Shown in pieces: positions 31,056 to 42,689 of a DNA stretch of 64,000 bases (its first letter is position 1; each line of letters opens with the position of its first letter). The notes beneath the pieces were generated by a model that did not search any database, was not told where the DNA came from, and saw only the letters and a program-made list of their open reading frames with translations. The DNA comes from Entoloma clypeatum (taxonomy: Eukaryota; Basidiomycota; Agaricomycetes; Agaricales; Entolomataceae). The DNA lies in contig OY751489.1 of the NCBI GenBank assembly GCA_963565915.1, forward strand, positions 2,542,001-2,606,000. Direction: 5' to 3'. The position numbers were made by a program, and so were the translations under genes.

Positions 31056-33059
31056 AATCATAATTGAAAGACATCCACCTTGGAATACAAGAAATGTCTT
31101 CTAATGTATCATGATAAATGTTTCCAGAAGGATGAAAACTTTCCACTGATTGCTTGGAATCATGAGCAAATTAGTTCAGCTACAACTGCTGCATTCTTGA
31201 CTACTCATAAAGCCAACTTTCAGGAAATTATCCAAAGGTTACATAGTCTGGATATGAATCTTTTACAGAATCTCATTGATTGTTTGAAAGCTGGTCAGAA
31301 AGTTAAGCCTAAGACAGAAATGGAACAATCTTGCTATAAACTATTACAGGATATAGATGTTGCTGCTTCTAATGTCAAAGGCTCTGCTGGCTCCAAGAAG
31401 GCCATGCGTAATGAATCTGGTCATTGGTGTCTTATATTGGTATGCCCACATGGTTTATAACTTTTTCACCTGTTGATGTAAAGCATCCTATTTGTTTGTA
31501 CTATGCTGACACCAAAACCAAATTCAAGCCTGAAATTCAAAGTGACGTAGAAGCATTCCGTTTAATAGCCCACAATCCAGTTGCTGCTGCCCGATTTTTT
31601 CATTTCATTGTTCAAGCATTCATCAAAGAAGTTCATGGTGTAGAAGCTGACCATCCTGGAATTTATGGAGATACTAAAGCATATTATGGAACTGTGGAAC
31701 AACAAGGGAGACTGACTTTACATTTGCACACATTGGTTTGGATCAAGAATGCATTGTCACCCCAAGATATCAGAGACAAAATTATGGATCCTCACAGTGA
31801 CTTTCAAGAGAAACTGGTGACTTATTTGGAAAGTGTGCATCAAGGACAATGTTTCAATGGAACTGCTAAAGAGATTAAGAACAGAGTGGATCAGCAAAAG
31901 CAATCTGATTGGTCCTATCAAGACCCCACAAAAACAATGCCAGTCCCTCCACCTTTTCCATGTAAGAAAAGATGCAATCATTGTTCAGATTGTACAAATT
32001 TGGAGAAATGGTGGAATGAATATGAAAAAACAGTGGATGACTTACTAATTCATTCAAATCAACATACTTGTGTGCAAATTAAAGAAAATAATAATGACAA
32101 GGAGATAAAAAAGGCCTGTCTAAATAAAGATGGTGAATGCAAGGCACGGTTTCCTCGTGATGTTGTCAAAACAACATTGGTGGATCCAGATACAGGTGCA
32201 TTGAAAATAAAGCATGGTGAGGCTTATATGAATACATTTACACCACCTCTAACTTATCTTGTTCAATGTAATACTGATGCAACAAGCTTGTTATCAGGAA
32301 CAGCTGTCAAGGCAGTAGTGGCTTATATTTGTGATTATGTTTCTAAAGTGGGGTTAAGTGCATATGCATCATTTGATACTATTTGCCAAGTGTTGGAAAA
32401 GAATTCTGAGTTAATTAATGGTACAGTTGATAGTCAGACATCAACTCGCATGCTCATGACTAAAATGATAAATGCTCTAGGTGCAAAAATAGAAATCGGC
32501 AGTCCAATGGCAGCTATGTATCTGCTCAATAATCCTGATCATTATACCAGTCATACTTTCAAGAACATTTATTGGAGAAACTATGTTCGAGAGGTCAGAA
32601 GTATTTGGAAAACTAGTTCTGAGGATGCAAATACCACAGATAAGGTTGTACTAGTTTCATCAGGTGGAAGATTGATAGGTGTATCCAAAGTCCATGATTA
32701 TGTATACCAATCAGATGTTTTGAGTGACATGAGCTTGTATGACTGGGTCAGATTGTGTCACAAGTCTAAACGATCAAAGAAGGAACAAGATGAATTTAAC
32801 AGTCAACATGAAGATCAATCTCAAGATAGCGATGAATCTGATTCTGATACATTGTATTCTGAGGATGAAAATCAGATCTCACATGATATTCTTACTGGAA
32901 CTACAGTTACAGGAGGAGGGTCTTTGCCATATGTGCAAAAATATGAATTTCAGAAAGAACATCCTCAGCATTGCACTCATTACATTCAATGTGTACCTGA
33001 TAATAATTATATTGTGCCCAACTTTCTGGGTGGACTTCTACCAAGAAGAGATCAGGGTG
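31056..33059 (+). pseudogene. Helitron Rep (HUH) domain
   Basis: It starts in the helitron-like-N region (LEYKKCLLMYHDKCF; PLIAWNHEQI) and shifts frame near 31440. It continues with GMPTWFITFSP and the HUH motif HLH (31721-31729, in LTLHLHTLVW), then a CxxC pair (CNHCSDC). The paired catalytic tyrosines (AYICDYVSK, Y-x3-Y) lie near 32320-32345. These residues nick and join DNA in rolling-circle transposition. The frame reaches RRDQG at 33055 and is cut by MITE B. Confidence 0.88.
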
Positions 33060-33537
33060 TAGTGTTTTGAAGTCCAGTCTCAAAGACCTAGAACTGGACC
33101 AGAACCAGACTGGTCTGCAGTCTCAAGTTTCAGATTTTTGAGGATTGACCAGTCTCAGGTTCTTCAAATTTTGGAAAAAAAGAAGACTGGTTCAACACCA
33201 GTCTTGATTTGAGACTCAAAAAATGTAAACTGGTCATAGGTTCACACAGGTTCATATAGGTTCACATAGATTTTGTTCATCAAAGCTTCTATAAAATGTT
33301 TTGAAATGTGTTATAAATGATACTTTGAAACAGTTTTAATAAATTGGATAATAACCAGTTTAAACCAGTTCGAACCAGTCCTGGTTTACTTTTTTGAGAA
33401 AGGAAAGACTGATTCACCAGTCTTTGACCAGTCCAGTCCTGGTTTCAGTATTTTGGAGAAACCACTCAACCAGTCTTGGTTCTAGGTTCTTAATTTTTTG
33501 GGCAAAAAACCGGACTGGACTGGACTTTCAAACACTA
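33060..33537 (-). mobile_element. hAT-type MITE 'B', copy 3 (inverted), 478 bp
   Basis: Reverse-orientation copy of the family, flanked by perfect 8-bp duplications TCAGGGTG (33052-33059, 33538-33545). Taking it out turns RRDQG-VVF-stop into RRDQGDLEYYYSTMLTLFKPW, the conserved Helitron segment joining Rep to the helicase. Confidence 0.93.
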
Positions 33538-36424
33538 TCAGGGTGATCTGGAATACTATTATTCCACAATGCTCACACTATTCAAGCCATGGCGGTCTGG
33601 CAGGAATTTAAAGACAGAAGATCAAACATGGTATCAGGCATTTGATGTCAATAATTTTACAGACCGACAAAAAGATATTATGAATAATTTTCATGCAAGA
33701 TATGAATGTAATGATGCTTGTAATGACCATTATAATCAACAAAAATCCAATAAAAAAGGTGGAATGCATGCACCATTCATGAATGAGAATGACAGTACAG
33801 AATTTGATTCTAGCATTGCACTCCGATATGATGGTGAAATGAATGATGCTCAGGATTTGAAAAACAAGCAAGATATTTATAACACAGTTGGCTCACAATA
33901 TTTAAAAATGCAAGAATTGAAGAATGAGATTCAAAAGATGCTGCAGAAGACTAAATGGCTTGACCATAGTTCTTACAATGGTCAATCAGATTTGGAAAAC
34001 ATGCATATATCAAATTCAAAGGAAGGGAGTTCTTATTGGAATAAAATGATTAAAGCATTGAAAGAAAAATCCTTGGCTGACCGCACTAACAGCACACCTA
34101 CTAGTACAGAAAACAACACATCAAATTGTAACAAATATGATGAAGTTGTTATATCAGATGCCTCTTATATCGACAAAAATTTCAAAGCAAATAATGAGTT
34201 GAATCAGAACTATATTGATAATACAGTCAAAGAATTCATGTTGAATGAGAAACAAGAAAGAGCATTTTGTATAGTTGCAAATCATGCAACCGAAAAGAGA
34301 GCCAATCAGTTACAAAATGTATCTTGGAGGTATAGGTGGCACTGGAAAATCCCAAGTTATCAAGGCTTTACAATCATTTTTTGCAGCACGTATGAAGCAA
34401 ATAGAATTTTAATTTTAGCTTCTACTGGTACAGCTGCTGCTCTTCTCAATGGATCAACATATCATTCTGTTTTGGATATAGGCTCAGACCCAGAGGGAGG
34501 ATTCTCAAATGAATGCATGTCTCTGGCTAAAATAGCAAACAGAATACAAGGTGTTGATTATATATTCATAGATGAAATATCAATGGTTGCTTGTCATGAA
34601 CTACACAAAATAAGCTCTCAGCTTGCCAAAGTCAAGAATTCCACTACTGGAGTACCATTTGGTGGAATAAACATGATATTTGCAGGAGACTTTGCTCAAT
34701 TGCCACCAGTGGGAGGAGCTGCTTTGTACAGTCAAGCTGTCGGAACCAAACTAAATTGGCATCAAATAACTATAGTTGTTATTTTAAGGCAGAATATGCG
34801 CCAGAAAACTCAATCAGTCCAATACACTAAGCTCAGAACAGCTTTGGAAAATATGAGATATGCAGCTTGTACCCAGGATGATTTAAATTACTTGCAGTCA
34901 CATATTGTTGGAAATGGACCATCTTTATCACATAAATTGTAATGTATCTATCATTACTGCTTGAAATCCCCAAAAAGATGAAATAAATAAATTAGGATGT
35001 AACCGCTTTGCCAAAGATACAAATCAGAAACTTACAATGTTTTATTCAATAGATTGTTTACCAGGTTCTGAAAACAAAAACAAAAATCAGGAAATTCAAT
35101 CCACTGCATCAAGTTCATGCATGGGTCCCAAGATACAAGAATTATTATGGAATTTACCTCCATCCTCAACAAATCACATTCCTGGAAAACTCTCTTTGTG
35201 TATTGGCCTTCCTGTTATGATCAGAAAAAATAATGCAACTAAATTGTGCATTACCAAAGGTCAAGAAGGTCATGTTGTTGGTTGGCAAAGCACTCAAAAT
35301 ACTTATGGAAATCAAGCACTGGAAGTTGTATATGTCAAATTGCATAATCCTGCCAAAACCATTCAGCTAGAGGGTTTGCCTGAAAATGTAGTTCCAATTA
35401 CAAGATCTTCTCCAAGAATGTTAAACTGTAACACACCTAGTGGCTTGAAAATTAAAATCAAGCATGCTCACACTGGATGCAGTGAATGATATTTAGTGCT
35501 GAACTATTTGAAAAGTATTAAAAAAATATTCCAATTTTTATTATGATTTCTTTTACATCTGTTTTTTTACAAAAAATCTTGAAAGTATTAAATACAAATA
35601 TCACCACTATAGACAACAATACTGGGAGATGATATTTGTATTCAATACATGCAAGATTTTTTGGAAAAAAAGATATAAAGAAGATCATGATAAAAATTGG
35701 AGTATTTTTCAAATACTTTTTGAATAATTCAGCACTAAATATCATTTACTGCATCCAGTGTCAGGTTGCTATATTGCCAAACTTTGCCATGACAGATTAT
35801 TCTTCTCAAGGTAAAACAAGGCTTTTCAATGTTGTTGATCTTTCATGCTGTAAAAGTCATCAATCATACTATACTTGTCTTTCTCGTAGCACATCAAGTG
35901 AGGGAACTATCATTATGCAAAACTTCAGTTCTAGATTAATAACAAAGAGTGCTGATGGTTACTTGAGACAGGAGTTTAGAGAACTGGAAATTCTCGATCA
36001 AATCACAGAATGGAAGTATAAAGGCACTTGGCCATCCAAGTTGAATGGAACTACTAGAAATGAACTTTTACGCCACTTTCAAGAGTTTAAGGGAACAACA
36101 TATGTATCTAAAAATGTTCACAGTCTTCTCAAATGGTCTGAGTCTGATCCAATGTCTCAAATCTCAAAGGTCACAGATTCAAAATGGAAAACTCTCAATA
36201 AATCAAAAGATTTCAAAAAATCAAACTTGGATAAATATATTGCTGCTAAAGGTACTAAAGCTCTCAATATCATATCATATGATCCAGCACAGAAATTGAA
36301 AAAAAGAAAAAATACCTTTGACAATCATATGGAAAATCCACTTGCCAAAAGGCAAAAATTCACTGAGGTTACCAATCCAACAGAAAGTCTCAATTCTACT
36401 TCTAAAACTTCTCTAAAAATTTGA
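33538..36424 (+). pseudogene. Helitron PIF1-like helicase
   Basis: After TMLTLFKPWR, a long linker leads to the helicase: LNEKQERAFCIVANH, and Walker A GGIGGTGKS (34330-34360, in a frame reached only by a compensating pair of shifts). Motif Ia is LASTGTAAALLNGSTYHS, Walker B FIDEISMV, then GGINMIFAGDFAQLPPVGG. C-terminal motifs are LPVMIRKNNATKLCITKGQEGHVVGW and, across the foldback MITE, FAMTDYSSQGKTR with YTCLSRS. It would unwind DNA during rolling-circle transfer. Frameshifts near 34315, 34380 and 34940-35040 disable it. Confidence 0.87.
35471..35760. mobile_element. foldback MITE (CACTA-like ends), 290 bp
   Basis: A near-palindrome with arms of over 110 bp reading inward from CACTGGATGCAGT at the left and ACTGCATCCAGTG at the right, and a short central loop (about 35600-35630). 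CACTR ends with a 3-bp duplication TCA (35468-35470, 35761-35763) fit EnSpm/CACTA habits. Its removal restores the helicase frame (IKHAQVAILPNFAMTDY). Some other DNA transposon superfamily is possible. Confidence 0.75.
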
Positions 36425-37301
36425 TTCCATAGAATGTCCATCAGATCTTGTTCCAAAGAGGCAAAATATTGGTGATCAAACTGCACAGCAGGGTCCCACA
36501 GGATTTGTATGGAATTCTCACAACTGGAGTTGTGCTTATGATTCACTATTTATCATACTCATTGATTTGTACTTGTCTGATAAGAAGCATTGGACATCTG
36601 TTTATCGTTCCATCAGTCCTAATCTACAATTGCTTTCTGTCTACTCCTTACAAGCTCTAAACAACAACCTTTCCTTTGAAACAGTCCGTGATAATGTTAG
36701 ACAGCAACTTCATAACAAATATGGTCCAGATTCTTTTTCATATGGTCAACAGGGAACTGATTTGTTTTCATTAACTAGGGCCATGTTCAGATCTGTCAAT
36801 TCACAATGTACAGCTGAATATATCTGTCAAACATGTAATACTTTATCTCCTGCTCCAAACCCTCCAATCATAACACAGATTGATAACAATACCACTTGTC
36901 TTTCTATCAACAAATGGTTTGAAAACCATCAAAATCAGATCATGGATAAATGTACTACATGTCATTCTGATAGATTTATCAAAAGACACATGTCTTATTC
37001 TCATAATCTTTTTGCCTTTACCGCTAATATTTCAATTAGTAAATCCTTGACTGTTTTTAAACCAGGTGGTAATCCAATGCGTATACCTCTCAAAGGTGTT
37101 ATATATCTCGGTGGATATCATTTTGTTTCCCGCATCATTGATTCAAGTAAAGAGATCTGGTATAATGATGGTCAAGTCTCAGGTAAACATAGTGAGTATG
37201 AAGACAAGCTTCGTGTCTTTACTGAAAAACAATTGAGTACACATGTTGATAATGCAGGAGTAACTAGACAGGCTGTTTTTGCAATTTATGCTAAAAAATA
37301 A
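36425..37301 (+). pseudogene. Helitron C-terminal USP-like cysteine peptidase domain
   Basis: Continues the Helitron frame after a shift at about 36424. NWSCAYDSLFIIL looks like the Cys box of ubiquitin-specific (C19) peptidases, and YHFVSRIID with WYNDGQ about 200 residues later looks like the His box. Two CxxC pairs in between (CQTC; CTTC) match the zinc-binding 'fingers' of USPs. Deubiquitinase activity is inference from motifs. The last 244 codons (36567-37301) are uninterrupted with a stop at 37299-37301. Confidence 0.68.
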
Positions 37302-37369
37302 AGTACACTGACAGATATAAGGATTCATAATTGCCATTCAACGGCCGCTACCACAAGTATCAATTATGT

Positions 37370-37990
37370 AGGAGGGGATGATATCTCACTCAATATGTAT
37401 TGTTTTTCTGAAATTTTGCCACGGATTTTAAGTTATAGAGGTGCCATGCTCTGCAACAAATAATAGTAAACAATATGCAAAATGCATCACACAGGCGCAC
37501 GTGGTGCCTTCCTCATAGCCTAATAATAGCTTAAAGTGATAGAACTACTTATGGGATATGTATTCACCTTCTGACACACTTTGTATAATTTTTAGAAGTC
37601 TAGATATGATAGAAATAATGAAATGTGCAGATTTCAGTAAAATTGTTATATCTCCATAATGAATCAACCAAATTTGAAAAACAAATGTGCTATAAGATCC
37701 CCTGAATGTGGAGAATCCAAATCTGAAATAAAAATTTTTGGTCAAATTTTCGACCTATTCTGCTCATATTCACCTTATGAAGTCCTTGAATGGTCTCAAT
37801 AGATTCATATGCAATGGTTAAATAGTATATATATATTACATGTAATCTAATGTGGTTGTGGAAAGGAGGAAGTAAGAAATGTTGCTTTTTGTGTTTAAGG
37901 GAACTCATGCTGCACTGTTTATCATGATTTACAGGGTGTTTTGATACATCATTCTGCTACAAAGACTCTCTACCAGACATAGCTAATGTA
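37370..37990 (-). repeat. dispersed repeat 'X', copy at 37.4-38.0 kb
   Basis: On the minus strand this matches 29555-29900 of element C, and its left half (37415-37760) matches 41985-42310 in inverted orientation. It has no coding content. With the adjacent minisatellite it has the same internal order as element C, so it is probably a truncated relative. Confidence 0.65.
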
Positions 37991-38209
37991 TGTAACTGTA
38001 TATATACTTACTATTGCTTTCAAGTATCTCTACATAAGTTATGAATAATTTTTGAGACTGGTGATGCCACAGTTTGGGCATCAAAGGTACAAGTTTCAAC
38101 GATGTGCATCGCTCAGCATTGACTGCCAAGCATTTTCGGCAATTGCCGAAACTTGAACCATAAGTCGATTGCCAGCAAAATGTTCCCACAGTTTTCTTTT
38201 CCCCCACCT

Positions 38210-38518
38210 CCACTCTATCTGGCCACCACCTCCGCCCAACAGCCACCACTCATGCCCAACAGCCCACACTCATGCCCAACAGCCCACACTCATGCCCAAC
38301 AGCCCACACTCATGCCCAACAGCCCGCTCTCATGCCCACTGGCGGCCTCTAACACCCAACACTGTCCACTCCCACCCAATGCCGTCCCTTCAAGCCCAAC
38401 GGCCTCCACTTATGCCCAACGGCCCCCTCTAGCACCCAATGGCATCGTCTCATGCCCAACAGCCCCTTTATCGCCCAATGCCGTCCCTTCAAGCCCAACA
38501 GCCCCCTCTAGCAGTTTG
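38210..38518 (-). repeat. minisatellite, inverted copy of the GTTGGGC type
   Basis: On the plus strand it reads as tandem CATGCCCAACAGCCCACACT-type units (four nearly exact copies at 38250-38330), then more diverged ones. It is the reverse complement of the minisatellite in element C. It cuts off the C-terminus of the pseudogene that starts at 38519. Confidence 0.8.
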
Positions 38519-41500
38519 CATGGTATGTCATTCGAAGGTGGAGAGCTTTTGCTTTGGATGTTTTCTGGCCCTGGATCACGACTTCAGATGATACATTATT
38601 GCACGGCATTTTGTCAGCAACAGCATCTTCAATGTTGCCTTTGTGTGTGTATGGAATGGAGGGCTGTATGGGATCGGAGTTGGCCTCGTCACTGGGTGGA
38701 TATTGGCTTGAAAGCTCAGAGCAATCAAGTTCTTCGTCATCGTCACGTTGATTCACAAGAAGCTTGCCAAAAGGAGAGAGCATATCAATGGTCAGATCGG
38801 CTGAAAGTGCCTCCAGCATTGTCTCAGCATCTGGAATAAGTGCCATAGCCTTCTGGTGTCCCAGGATCCAGCAAGTATGGAGGTTCACATTTGCAATAGA
38901 GACATCACTGTGCCAATCCCCAGGGCTGATATGATGAGCCTTTGACGTTATTTCTCCTGTTTCCCTTGAGAAAACAGGCAGGGTAAGCTGCCATGGGCCA
39001 TAGTCCCATTCGGGATGTTCAGCCAAAATTATTACAACCTCAGTAAGTCCAGAGGCATGGCTTTCTAACTAAAGAGAATCCATGTTGGCATCCATACCAA
39101 CAGCAGTGCGGATGAGCCCAAAAAATGTCTTGAGACAGTCAGTCCCCAGTAGGATAATAAAGAATTTGCCCATCAGATTGTCTACCTTCACTTTTGCGAC
39201 ACAAAAAAAGACATTCTTGACCATGAGAATGATGTCGATGTAGGATTGGTTGGGCATAAAACATGTACGGGCACCATTGAAATGGTAGAGAAGAAAGGCG
39301 AGATGTACTGCTGTTGTTACGGCAATAGCCTACAACAACCAGTCCAAGGATCGGATCACGTGGGTTTGAACTGGTTCCACAACAAGTCCCTCAATAGGTT
39401 GACTTGGTCAATTAACAAGTCCCTCAAGAGGACGACTTGGTTCAGTTCAGCAGAGCTAAGTCCTCGTGAGGCACTTAGTTTGAGAGTGTTCCAGATAAGA
39501 CAGGTAAGTGTTAATTGCCTAGGTCAAGCTAAGGACCTCTACTCTAAGGTTACAAGTCTTATATACGTTATCCTATGGCTATAAATAAGTAAATGCTGCG
39601 CAGGAGCTAAATAAGCCATTGGTTAGATAAATGTTTCAAGGGAGCTGTGGCATAAGAGTCAGAGATAAGGCCTCAAGGCCATGAGTCAGAGATAACAAGT
39701 GAAAATATGTCTGTAAGGGGAATAGTCCGAGTCATTGTGAGTCATAGCGCTGATAGGGGGAACACATGTCCCAGAATTGTCGGAGTTAAGTGAAACGGGG
39801 TTGGATAAGGATCAAGGGTTGAGGGGTCGTGTGAAGGCGCATAGGAAGAGGGTGAAAAAGTGTAACAGCTGTGCTCAAGTAAATGAGCTGTTCATCAAGA
39901 TTCAAATCAATACAGATGTAGGGTAGCACCAGGTGCTGTGCAAATTCCCCATAGAGATTCAGTGCCCGTCATGCCTGAACAAAGGATGGGCTTGAGGTTT
40001 CAAGGGGTGGAGGAAACATCCAGATTTTGCAAAGAAGGGCAAAGGCTAGGGTGACATCCTGTTTGTCATTTGGGTGAGAAGAGAGTGCAAGCGGGGAGTG
40101 GAAACTCTGTTCAATTGAAGATGAATGGGGGGTGTGATGTGGCATTCCAATATCTCAATGCCCTTGTTATGAAGCCAGATGTTCCTTTGACACTTATCAA
40201 TATGCTTGAAGTCCTTGTCAACAGTGATATCATCAGGCCCGACAAGCAAGTTCATAAACATGAGCCGCCCAAGCTGCTCATAGATCAGAGAGCTTGGGAA
40301 TAACTTGGAGGTCATGGTTAAACTTACGAGCGCATCTCCACGCTTTGATTCCCCATCTGAGGCTATAGATACCATGTGATATGTCTGGTTGTTCCGAGTT
40401 TTATGATTGTTGCAGGCCTTTAGAACTGTTTTGACAAGTCTTGCATGTTGCTCACCTGTTTCCTTCTTACATGTGGGTGAGAACATGATTGGTCGGACTG
40501 CATACTCACGAGGCTTTGATGAGAGGATGCCAATACCAGCCACAGTTGCCTTTAGACTCATTGATTAGCTGGGTCAGAGACAATTGAACAAATGGGACAA
40601 ACCTCGGTTGCTAGATGATTCTTTTCTTCCTTGATTGCGAGACATAGCATTTCAAGTTCTTTTTCCAAGGTAAATTTGAGAGGGACTTGATTGTTATGCT
40701 CACGACATGTGCCTTGAAATTTGTTGGAAGCATCATCCCACCCAACCCGCTGCTCAACGTCGAGTTCATCCAGCATGAGGATTTGGTGGATGATTTTGTC
40801 TTCCTCTGGTCTGAGCTTGTCATCCCTTACTGATGTCGTGTTGATGTAACAGGATCATATATTAGCCTTGACTTCTGCGACAGTTGGGGTGGAGGAAGAA
40901 ACAATCAAGTTTGGCAAGATTGTGCTGTGCCGAATGGTCATGGGGCTTGGCAGGGACATTGACCAATGTGCAAACTCAGCAACATGTGCACCGCCCAACC
41001 AGAGCAGAACAATGGAGTGCATGACATCCTTGTTTGTATAACCCTTAGGTTGGTACAGCTTCTCTGCCGCACGCTCGTACTCCTCAATGAGAACTTTGAT
41101 TCCAACTCGATTCTTCAGCCCCGCCTGCACTAGTGAAGCCATGCGGTTGACCCGCCCACTTGCAACAGCCAAAATCCACTGTTTATGGTTCTCCAATACA
41201 CCCACCATGATGAGAAGTTTTTGGCTGTCGTTGAGCTTTGACCTCTGTAGTTGGTTGATCTGGTCCGTCTTTCACCTTGCTATCGCCACCAGCCCTCCTA
41301 CTCCCTGATATGCAAATGGGATATTCTTGTGGGCTCTCTTCTCAATCCTATCCATGATTCCAATATACAGCATGCTCGACATGAGTTTTTGACAGTGCTC
41401 GCATACATCTCCCACCTTCACCCATTTCGGACATGACTTTGCTTGGATATAGAACGATTCATTATGGGACCAATAGTTCCAAGGTACAGAGCACTCGTTG

Positions 41501-41950
41501 TGTATGCTGAAAGGATAAGAACTATGCTGATTTTTTCCCATTGAAAACGGTACGAGAATTCCTTCGCATAACCGCTTTGCAGGAGGATCATGATGAGCGA
41601 TCTTGGGAGTAATGTTGGGACTTCCTATCACATTGATGTCTATGGCCTTGGCTTTCTCATCAGGGGATATAGTTGAGGCAATGGCGGTCATGGAGGGGTA
41701 GCTGACACCACATGTGAGTTTCAGATTAAGAAGAACTTAGGTTATCTCTTACCAGTTCTTTAGCTCTTTTATGAGCGCTTCCACCTTTAAAACCATCCAA
41801 TCCATACTCCCCATGATTCAACATCTGCGGAATGCTGGCAGACATCTCAACCTCTCCCCAGCCAAACGAAGACTTCAACATCAGGTTCAAGACTTCCCAG
41901 TCATCTTCTTCAGGCTCAGCAAGGTAGATCTACTGCAAATTTGCTGAGGG
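38519..41950 (-). pseudogene. agaricomycete multi-copy protein, possibly P-element-like transposase
   Basis: From 41950 downward: EDDWEVLNLMLKSSF, a small intron (about 41700-41750, GTAAGA...GTCAG), SPDEKAKAIDINVIGSPN, KRLCEGILVPF, CEHCQKL, KNIPFAYQGVGGL, ASGRVNRMASLVQAGLK, YTNKDVMHSIVLLWLGGA, an intron (about 40549-40605), TVAGIGILSSKPREYA, MVSIASDGESKRGDALV, DDITVDKDFKHI, then LYGEFAQHLVLPYI. The solo LTR lies here; beyond it are YIDIILMVKNVFFCVAKVKVD, ILLGTDCLKTFFGLIRT and AEHPEWD. I recognise a large family repeated in agaricomycete genomes. The GTDxLExFFGxxR-like motif resembles P-element/THAP9 transposases, so a transposase role is an inference. Frameshifts and a TGA in QA*RAL disable it. 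Confidence 0.65.
39315..39867 (+). repeat. solo LTR of the gypsy-2 family
   Basis: 553 bp from TGTTAC to GTAACA, flanked by perfect 5-bp duplications GCTGT (39310-39314, 39868-39872) and resembling the gypsy-2 LTRs throughout. It lacks the hAT element found in gypsy-2, so it serves as the empty-site allele. It arose by LTR-LTR recombination inside the 38519-41950 pseudogene, whose frame rejoins (LIYLST to AVHLAF). It carries CACGTG near 39358. Confidence 0.93.
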
Positions 41951-41979
41951 GATGGTTATGTGTTGCAATAGGTACGTTG

Positions 41980-42540
41980 TTAGGAATTTGGTTTGACCAA
42001 ACTTTCTTGTTTCAGCTTTGGATTCTCCTCATTCAGGAGATCTCACAGCACATTTGTTTTTCAAATTTGGCTCATTCATTAGGGAGATATAACACTTTTA
42101 CTGAAATCTCCACATTTTATTATTTCTATCTTATCTGGACTTCTAAAAATTATACAAAGTGCTTCAGAAGGTGTATACATATCTATTTATGAGTTCTATC
42201 ACTTCCAACTATTATTAGACCATGAGGAGGGCACTGCGCGATGCATTTTGCGCATTGTTTACTATTATTTGGTGTAGAGCATGGCACCTCTATGACTTAA
42301 AATCTGTGGCATCATTCCATAAAATCAACACATATTTATTGACATATGATACTCTGCTACATAATTGATATAGTCTGTAAGCTGACTTCCTCCTGTGTAG
42401 CCATATTAAGGAGAAATGCGATGTTTTTTGAGTTTGTTTACATATATTTGACACATTTGATGTGCGCATGATGCGCGTCATCCAACATCAAAACGACACA
42501 TCCACCCATTGCTGACTCTGCAATGAGGGGCACAGATGCT
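41980..42540 (+). repeat. dispersed repeat 'X', copy at 42 kb
   Basis: 41985-42310 is an inverted copy of 37415-37760. 42410-42535 matches 29825-29950 in element C (both contain GCGATGTTTTTTGAGTTTG). This is the longest version of the repeat; element C lacks its middle part. No gene. Confidence 0.7.
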
Positions 42541-42689
42541 GAAAAGGCCAGAATATATTTATAGATTTTATTTATAATCTGTCTACTTGTGATTGAGGCA
42601 GGAGGGAGCACGCACACACACCTTTTGTGTTTTTTTTTAGGTGTGCCTATTTGGGAAGTGGGAAAGTTGTGATGTAGAGTGATTGTGAG

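Larger units (their letters stand above)
31000..37304 (+). mobile_element. Helitron (rolling-circle transposon), broken
   Basis: A plus-strand Rep/helicase/peptidase coding region of about 6.3 kb interrupted by MITE B copy 3 (33060-33537) and a foldback MITE (35471-35760). It is distinctly AT-richer than its neighbours. Neither the 5' TC end nor a 3' hairpin-CTRR end could be fixed, and the N-terminus of Rep is missing. Removing the two MITEs leaves only a few frameshifts (about 31440, 34315/34380, 34960, 36424). Confidence 0.88.

Noticed and set aside
38210..38518. CRISPR-like array of regular repeats
   Set aside because: Units are contiguous and degenerate without unique spacers, and the genome is eukaryotic. 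It is a minisatellite.
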